From NCBI RefSeq assembly GCF_014650875.1, contig NZ_BMVU01000015.1, forward strand, positions 90,378 through 154,377: 64,000 nucleotides of DNA. Direction: 5' to 3'. Each line of letters opens with the position of its first letter. Position 1 is the stretch's first letter. Made by a program: the position numbers and the translations under genes. The notes under the pieces are model-generated. The model searched no databases. It was not told the DNA's origin and saw only the letters and a program-made list of their open reading frames with translations. Origin of the DNA: Streptomyces minutiscleroticus. GTDB taxonomy: Bacteria; Actinomycetota; Actinomycetes; Streptomycetales; Streptomycetaceae. This document shows, in pieces, positions 59,397-64,000 of the stretch.

Positions 59397-62191
59397 GCGC
59401 CGAGTCCCTGGTGGAGGCCGTGCGGGCCGGGCGGACCGGCGAGGCGGTGCGCCTGCTGGCGGACGTGCCCGACGCCGGGCGGCGGGCCTGCCTGCCCGCC
59501 CTGAAGGAGCTGCGCAAGGAGGTGCGGGCCGATCCGTGGGGGGCCAGGGCGCGCAAGGTGTGCCCGGCCCTGCACGCGGTGGGGGCGGCGTGCCACACCG
59601 GGGCCGCCGCCGCGGCCACCTGGATCGCCGCCTCGGACATGCGCTGGAACCAGGCGGGTCCGGGCACCCTGCTGCACGTCCTGGGCGGCCGGGACCCGCG
59701 GTGGCTCGGCGACCTCGTGCACCGGCTGGCCGCGCGCCCGGCCTCCGCCGCGGTGCCGTACGAGCTGATGGCGGGGCTGGTGCGGCTCGCGGGCTGCCCG
59801 GTGCCGACGACGGACGCCTACGTCCAGGGGTGGGTCGAGCACGTCTCCGGCGTGTGGCAGACCGGGGGCACGGTCGCGGACCGGCTGCGCCGGGACCCGC
59901 ACGTGGCCGAGCTGGTCGCCGCCCTCTGCGCCTCCACGGAGGCGCTCGGGCAGGTGGTCTGGATGTTCGGCGACGGCCCGGACCCCTGGCCGCCCGCCCT
60001 GGCGCGGCTGACGCGCGAGGGCGTGCTCGACCGCAAGGTGATGGTCGACGCCTGCGTGGCCCGGCTGCTGCGCGGCGGCGCCCCGTCCGAGCAGCGCGCC
60101 TTCCTGCGGCTTCTCGAGTGCCTCGACCTGACGCCCGAGGAGCGGCGCGAGCGTTGCGCCGACTGGACGGCGCTGGCCGCCGACGCCCTGTCGACCGTGG
60201 CGGCGCACGCGCAGTCGGTGCTCGGCGCGCTGGCGCTCGACGGCGAGCTGACGCCGCGTCAGCTCGCGGAGACGAGCACGGCCGTCCTCTTCCGCAGCGA
60301 GAAGAAGCTCGTCCGGGCGCAGCTCGTCCTGCTGGGCAAGGTGCTGCGGCGCGACGCCTCGGCCGCGGCCGAGCTGCTGCCCGCGGCGGCCGAGGCGTTC
60401 GGGCACGAGGACACCGAGGTGCAGGAGCGCGCCCTGAAGCTCGTGGGCAGGCACCTCGACGCGCTGCCCGCGCGGGCGCGGGAGGAGGTGACGGCCCTGA
60501 CGGACCGGCTGAGCCCCGGGCTGCGCGCCGGCGCGGCGGAGCTGCTCGGCACGGAGGTGCCCGCCGCCGGTCAGGACGCGTACGAGGAGATCCTGCCGCC
60601 GGCCCCGGAGCCGGTCCGGCTGGCTCCGCCCCCGAGGACGGCGGCCGAGGTGGCCGAGGAGGTCTCGGCCCTGCTGGCGTCCGGTGGCGACGTGGCCACG
60701 TTCGAGCGCGCGCTGGACGGGCTCGCCCGCCACGCCCACCGGGACCGGGAGGCGCTGGCCGAGGCCCTGGAGCCGGTCGTCGCCCGGCGCTGGTGGGCCC
60801 ACGACGACATGCCGCGCGAGAACGTCGAGCAGTACTTCCGCGACCGGTCGAACGGCGTGGAGGTGGTCGTCGCGAGCCTCCTCGGCTCGGTGCGCACCGG
60901 CGCGCTCATCGCCGCGACGCATCGCGGGCACTCCGGCGACCGGTGCGTACACTCCGCGCTGACCAGGCCCTACGACGCCCGGATGCGGGAGCTGGCGTAC
61001 CGGGTGCGCACGGACCCGCCGCCGTTCCTGCTGGCCACACCGACCTGGGGCTCGGGTCTGCTGGAGCCGGAGGAACTGGCGGGACGGCTGGAGGAGTACC
61101 GCGCGCTCGGGGCCCGCGCCGGGGAGGCCGACTTCGCGCAGGCGCTGCTGCGGGTGCGCCGGGACGACCCCGGCGCGGCCGCCCGCGCGGCGGAGCGGGC
61201 GGCCGCGCTCGGCACACCGGAGGGCGAGCGGCTGGCGCGCTGGCTGACGGCCACGGCCCCGCTGCTCCCCACCAGCGGACGGCGGACCCTGGGCAACCGG
61301 ATATCCGTCGAGTTCGGCGAGCTGCTCGACCTCCAGCAGGAGCTGCCGGAGGAGTTCCGTCAGCTGGGGCGTCCGCTGTACCCCTTCAGCGGCAGCACGT
61401 ACTGCTGGCACTGGGACCAGGACGAGCAGCGGCACTGGGCCGCCGTCCTGCCCGGCCACCGGGAGCTGCTGGCCGGCCGGGTCCTGCGCGACGTGTCCGG
61501 GGCGGTGGTGGACGCGTCGGCCGGAGCCGCGTCGATCCTGCCCCTCCTGGCCGAGGCCGAGGGGCCCGCGGGCGAGGCGACGCACCTGTGCCTGGCGTAC
61601 GGGCTCGGCTCCCGTCACTCCGGGAACCGCCTCAGCGCGGTGGACGCCCTGCTGGTGCTGGCGGCACGCGGCCAGCTGGACGCGGAGCGGCTGGGCACGG
61701 ACCTCGGCGAGCTGATGGACCTGGACACGGTGAAGCCGTCACGGCTCGCGGACGCGCTGCGCACGGCCGCCTCGACGGGGGCCTGCGCCACGGTCTGGGC
61801 GATACTCCGGGCCGCGCTGCCGGCACCACTCGCCGGCCTCGCGGCCCCGGCGGACGCGGCGGTCCCGGCGAGTACGGCGGCCTCGGCGGACACGGCGACC
61901 TCGGCGGACGCAGTGGACACGGCGGAGGCCGCGACGCCGGCGGCGGGGACGACCGCCGCGCGGTCGGCGGCCGCCGCAGGGTCCGCGACCGCCGCCGTGT
62001 CCACTGCGTCCGCCGCGCCACCGCGAGGGCTCGGCGACCTGCTGGCCGTGGCGGCCGAGTGCGCCGAACGGACCGGTGCGCGCGGGCACCTGCCGCACCT
62101 GGACCGGGCTGCGGACCGCCGCGGCTCCTCGCGCCTGGTCGCCCAGGCCCGCCGGCTGCGCACGGCGTTGACGCTGCCGCCGGCGGCCTGA
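59393..62191 (+). CDS. DUF6493-like large helical repeat protein
   Basis: The 932-residue cytoplasmic protein is made mostly of helical pairs that look HEAT-like (for example LVRAQLVLLGKVLRRDASAAAELLPAAAEAF; EVQERALKLVGRHLDALPARAREEVTAL). A middle region has aromatic/charged conserved words (YPFSGSTYCWHWDQDEQRHWAAVLPGHRELLAGRV). Near residues 815-875 a low-complexity Ala/Ser/Thr/Asp stretch interrupts the C-terminal part. It is coupled to the SWIM gene by ATGA. No catalytic motif is seen; it may be a scaffold. Family name from memory. Confidence 0.78.
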   Translation: MSAESLVEAVRAGRTGEAVRLLADVPDAGRRACLPALKELRKEVRADPWGARARKVCPALHAVGAACHTGAAAAATWIAASDMRWNQAGPGTLLHVLGGRDPRWLGDLVHRLAARPASAAVPYELMAGLVRLAGCPVPTTDAYVQGWVEHVSGVWQTGGTVADRLRRDPHVAELVAALCASTEALGQVVWMFGDGPDPWPPALARLTREGVLDRKVMVDACVARLLRGGAPSEQRAFLRLLECLDLTPEERRERCADWTALAADALSTVAAHAQSVLGALALDGELTPRQLAETSTAVLFRSEKKLVRAQLVLLGKVLRRDASAAAELLPAAAEAFGHEDTEVQERALKLVGRHLDALPARAREEVTALTDRLSPGLRAGAAELLGTEVPAAGQDAYEEILPPAPEPVRLAPPPRTAAEVAEEVSALLASGGDVATFERALDGLARHAHRDREALAEALEPVVARRWWAHDDMPRENVEQYFRDRSNGVEVVVASLLGSVRTGALIAATHRGHSGDRCVHSALTRPYDARMRELAYRVRTDPPPFLLATPTWGSGLLEPEELAGRLEEYRALGARAGEADFAQALLRVRRDDPGAAARAAERAAALGTPEGERLARWLTATAPLLPTSGRRTLGNRISVEFGELLDLQQELPEEFRQLGRPLYPFSGSTYCWHWDQDEQRHWAAVLPGHRELLAGRVLRDVSGAVVDASAGAASILPLLAEAEGPAGEATHLCLAYGLGSRHSGNRLSAVDALLVLAARGQLDAERLGTDLGELMDLDTVKPSRLADALRTAASTGACATVWAILRAALPAPLAGLAAPADAAVPASTAASADTATSADAVDTAEAATPAAGTTAARSAAAAGSATAAVSTASAAPPRGLGDLLAVAAECAERTGARGHLPHLDRAADRRGSSRLVAQARRLRTALTLPPAA
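61902..62015. repeat. 24-bp perfect inverted repeat inside the DUF6493-like gene
   Basis: The sequence at 61902-61925 (CGGCGGACGCAGTGGACACG then GCGG) has its exact reverse complement at 61992-62015, with 66 bases between. It lies in the low-complexity Ala/Ser/Thr region and could form a stable stem in the mRNA or be a site of inversion. Confidence 0.85.
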
Positions 62192-62370
62192 CGCCCGGGC
62201 CGGACCGCGAAGGGGGCGCGGTCCGGCCACCGTGCGTGACCGGATCCCGCCGCCGGGCCTCCGACCGCCCTCCTCACCAGCAGAAACGGCTCAAATGGCC
62301 AGGATTCCGATTAACCCATCGGTCACAAAGCGTTCGTGATCACGCAACACCGTTCCTTCACAGTGGAACC

Positions 62371-63822
62371 ATGAGAAAGGACATGTCTGATGTGACGCGT
62401 GCGAAGCACGGCCGTCCCGTCCGCCACTGGCGCCGGAACCTGCTGGAGCTGGCGGCCCTGCTGACGGCGGTCGCCGCCGTCGACGCCGTGACGGACCTGG
62501 CCGGGTACGGCCCCGACGGCCCGGCCCTCCTCCTGGGCGCGGCGGTCGTCCTGGCCGCCTCGGCGGCCTTCCACACATGGTGGTCACGCCGCCACGGTCA
62601 CGCACCGCCCGCGGACGATACCGGTGCCCGGCCGTCCGCCGCCGCGCGGGAGGCCGGGCGGGCGGCGGCGCCGGACGCCGGCGGCTCCGTCCCGCGGTCC
62701 GTCGCCGGGGAGTCGTCCCTGTGGCGGATGCGGACGACGGTGCGCGACGAGCCGGGTTCGCTGGCCGCGCTGTGCACGGCGCTGGCGGAGCATCGGGTGG
62801 ACATCCTCAGCCTCCAGACGCACCCGCTGGCCGAGGGCACGGTGGACGAGTTCCTGCTGCGGGCGCCCACCGCGCTCGAGGCCTCCGGGATCACGGGGGC
62901 GGTCGCCGCGGCCGGCGGCAGCGGCACCTGGATCGAGCGGGCCGACGCCCACGACCTGGTGGACGCCCCCACCCGCATCCTGGGCCTGGCCTCCCGCACC
63001 GCGCTGGACGCGGCGGAACTGCCGCTCGCTCTGCGCCAGTTGCTGGGCCGGTGCACCATCCGCTCCCTGCCCGCCACGTCGGTGACCGGCAGCCGGCTCC
63101 AGGACGGCACGCCGGCCGAGGGGACCCTCGACGACACCGTGATGCGGCTGCGCGCACCCGAAGGCGGAGTGATCACCGTGGAGCGGCCGTACCTGCCGTT
63201 CACGCCCACCGAGTTCGCCCGGGCCCGGGCCCTGGTCGAGCTGGACGCCCGGCTCGGTCCGCGCGTCCCGCTCGGCCAGGACGTGCTGACCCTGCCGCGG
63301 GGCGGCGCCATCACCGTGCGCCGGGCCGGCACCGAGGACGTCGGGGCCGCCAAGGCGATGCACGAGCGGTGCTCCCCGCGGACGCTGAGCATGCGCTACC
63401 ACGGTCCCGTCGGCGACGCCGACCGCTACCTCGACCACCTGCTCAGCCCGCGTTTCGGCCGCACGCTCGCCGCGCAGACCCCCTCGGGGCGCGTCGTGGG
63501 CCTCGGCCACCTGCTCTGGGACGGCGACGAGACGGAGGTCGCGCTGCTCGTCGAGGACGAGTGGCAGCGGCGCGGCATCGGCGCCGAACTGCTCGGTCGG
63601 CTGGTCGCGATGGCCGCCGAGGCGGGCTGCGAGAACGTGTACGCGGTCACGCAGGCGTCCAACACCGGCATGGTCGCCGCGATGCGCGGACTCGGCCTGC
63701 CCCTCGACTACCAGATCGAGGAGGGCACGCTGGTGATCACCGCCCGTCTGGAGACGGCCCCGGCCGCCCCGCAGCCGCCGCACCACCGCTTCGAGGAGCA
63801 CGAGCACTCCGTACGGGACTGA
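62371..63822 (+). CDS. Membrane-ACT-GNAT fusion acetyltransferase
   Basis: The 483-residue protein has two N-terminal membrane helices (about 24-45 and 50-71), a polar linker, an ACT-like regulatory domain (about 118-195: RTTVRDEPGSLAALCTALAEHRVDILSLQT), a middle region and a C-terminal GNAT domain (about 315-460) with VALLVEDEWQRRGIGAELLGRLVAMA as the acetyl-CoA motif. ATG 62371 is used; ATG 62383 is an alternative. CACAGT ends 6 bases before 62371, allowing a leaderless message. The combination suggests allosteric control by an amino acid. Confidence 0.85.
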   Translation: MRKDMSDVTRAKHGRPVRHWRRNLLELAALLTAVAAVDAVTDLAGYGPDGPALLLGAAVVLAASAAFHTWWSRRHGHAPPADDTGARPSAAAREAGRAAAPDAGGSVPRSVAGESSLWRMRTTVRDEPGSLAALCTALAEHRVDILSLQTHPLAEGTVDEFLLRAPTALEASGITGAVAAAGGSGTWIERADAHDLVDAPTRILGLASRTALDAAELPLALRQLLGRCTIRSLPATSVTGSRLQDGTPAEGTLDDTVMRLRAPEGGVITVERPYLPFTPTEFARARALVELDARLGPRVPLGQDVLTLPRGGAITVRRAGTEDVGAAKAMHERCSPRTLSMRYHGPVGDADRYLDHLLSPRFGRTLAAQTPSGRVVGLGHLLWDGDETEVALLVEDEWQRRGIGAELLGRLVAMAAEAGCENVYAVTQASNTGMVAAMRGLGLPLDYQIEEGTLVITARLETAPAAPQPPHHRFEEHEHSVRD

Positions 63823-63867
63823 ACCGGGCGACGCGGGACCGGCGGCCCCGCGCAGGACCGGCCCGGA

Positions 63868-63889
63868 GCCTCCGCACCCGTGCGGAGGC
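63868..63889 (+). terminator. Terminator after the GNAT fusion gene
   Basis: GCCTCCGCAC (63868-63877) pairs perfectly with GTGCGGAGGC (63880-63889) around two bases, 45 bases after the stop codon. Confidence 0.6.
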
Positions 63890-63975
63890 ACGGAGCCGGT
63901 CCGGAGCCTCGTACGGGAAGACCTGCGAAGACCCGGCGAGAGCCTGCGGAGATCTGTGACGTGGGGGAGCGGCGG

Positions 63976-64000
63976 GGTGCCGCCCGGTCCGGGCGGCACC
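63976..64000. terminator. Palindrome at the window end, possible terminator
   Basis: GGTGCCGCCCGG (63976-63987) and CCGGGCGGCACC (63989-64000) form a 12-bp perfect stem around one base, ending at the window edge. Strand and context beyond cannot be seen. Confidence 0.5.

Overview
The window is about 70% or more G+C, packed with short intergenic gaps, GTG and TTG starts, ATGA/GTGA stop-start overlaps and families typical of Streptomyces (RppA, CYP158A, DUF397 and its XRE partner, SWIM/DUF6493, MurT/GatD). It reads as chromosomal core DNA of a Streptomyces species. From memory, and not checked, the order resembles S. coelicolor around SCO1202-SCO1275 (rppA, CYP158A2, pfkA, ure, bio, purB). I see no rRNA, tRNA, insertion sequence, prophage or CRISPR array.

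Layout. 1-3.5 kb: 5'-truncated ATP-dependent DNA ligase coupled to a NUDIX hydrolase, then an aldehyde dehydrogenase. 4.7-7.6 kb: a tetrahydroxynaphthalene pigment operon (type III PKS, P450, cupin). 7.6-9.6 kb: acyl-CoA dehydrogenase divergent from its likely TetR repressor. 9.7-15 kb: deformylase, MurT-GatD, phosphofructokinase, CtaG and a 52-residue membrane protein. 15-19.1 kb (minus strand): LytTR regulator, small membrane protein, sodium:solute symporter and LytS-type kinase. 19.2-21.9 kb: Lrp/AsnC regulator, dimethylargininase and ornithine aminotransferase. 22-25.5 kb: acyltransferase, epimerase, secreted tripeptidyl aminopeptidase. 25.6-30.5 kb (minus strand): ureABCFGD, without ureE and interrupted by an intergenic repeat block, with a GlnR-like box upstream.

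30.9-35.9 kb: orphan Phd/YefM antitoxin divergent from a single clpP, a c-di-AMP (ydaO-type) riboswitch before a secreted NlpC/P60 hydrolase, and an ATP-binding/XRE/DUF397 regulatory trio. 35.9-40.5 kb: biotin synthesis, bioF divergent from bioB-bioA-bioD. 41.6-42.2 kb: ribbon-helix-helix antitoxin and degenerate Fic-like toxin. 42.8-45.3 kb: two coupled CNNM/CorC-type membrane proteins preceded by a possible 50-codon leader ORF. 45.6-48.8 kb: SGNH hydrolase, purB, and a uracil-DNA-glycosylase-like gene that may start at CTG. 49.4-57.8 kb: regulators (NarL type, ROK, GntR, MocR), an alpha/beta hydrolase, a DMT transporter whose frame runs antisense into that hydrolase, and a Tat-exported PhoD phosphatase. 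58-62.2 kb: a coupled SWIM zinc-finger protein and a 932-residue DUF6493-like protein. 62.4-63.8 kb: a membrane-ACT-GNAT fusion.

Most genes are housekeeping. The least explained parts are the SWIM/DUF6493 pair, the antitoxin-clpP divergence, the Fic/RHH module, the CNNM leader ORF and the several regulatory sites. All functions are inferred from sequence reading; no searches were run.
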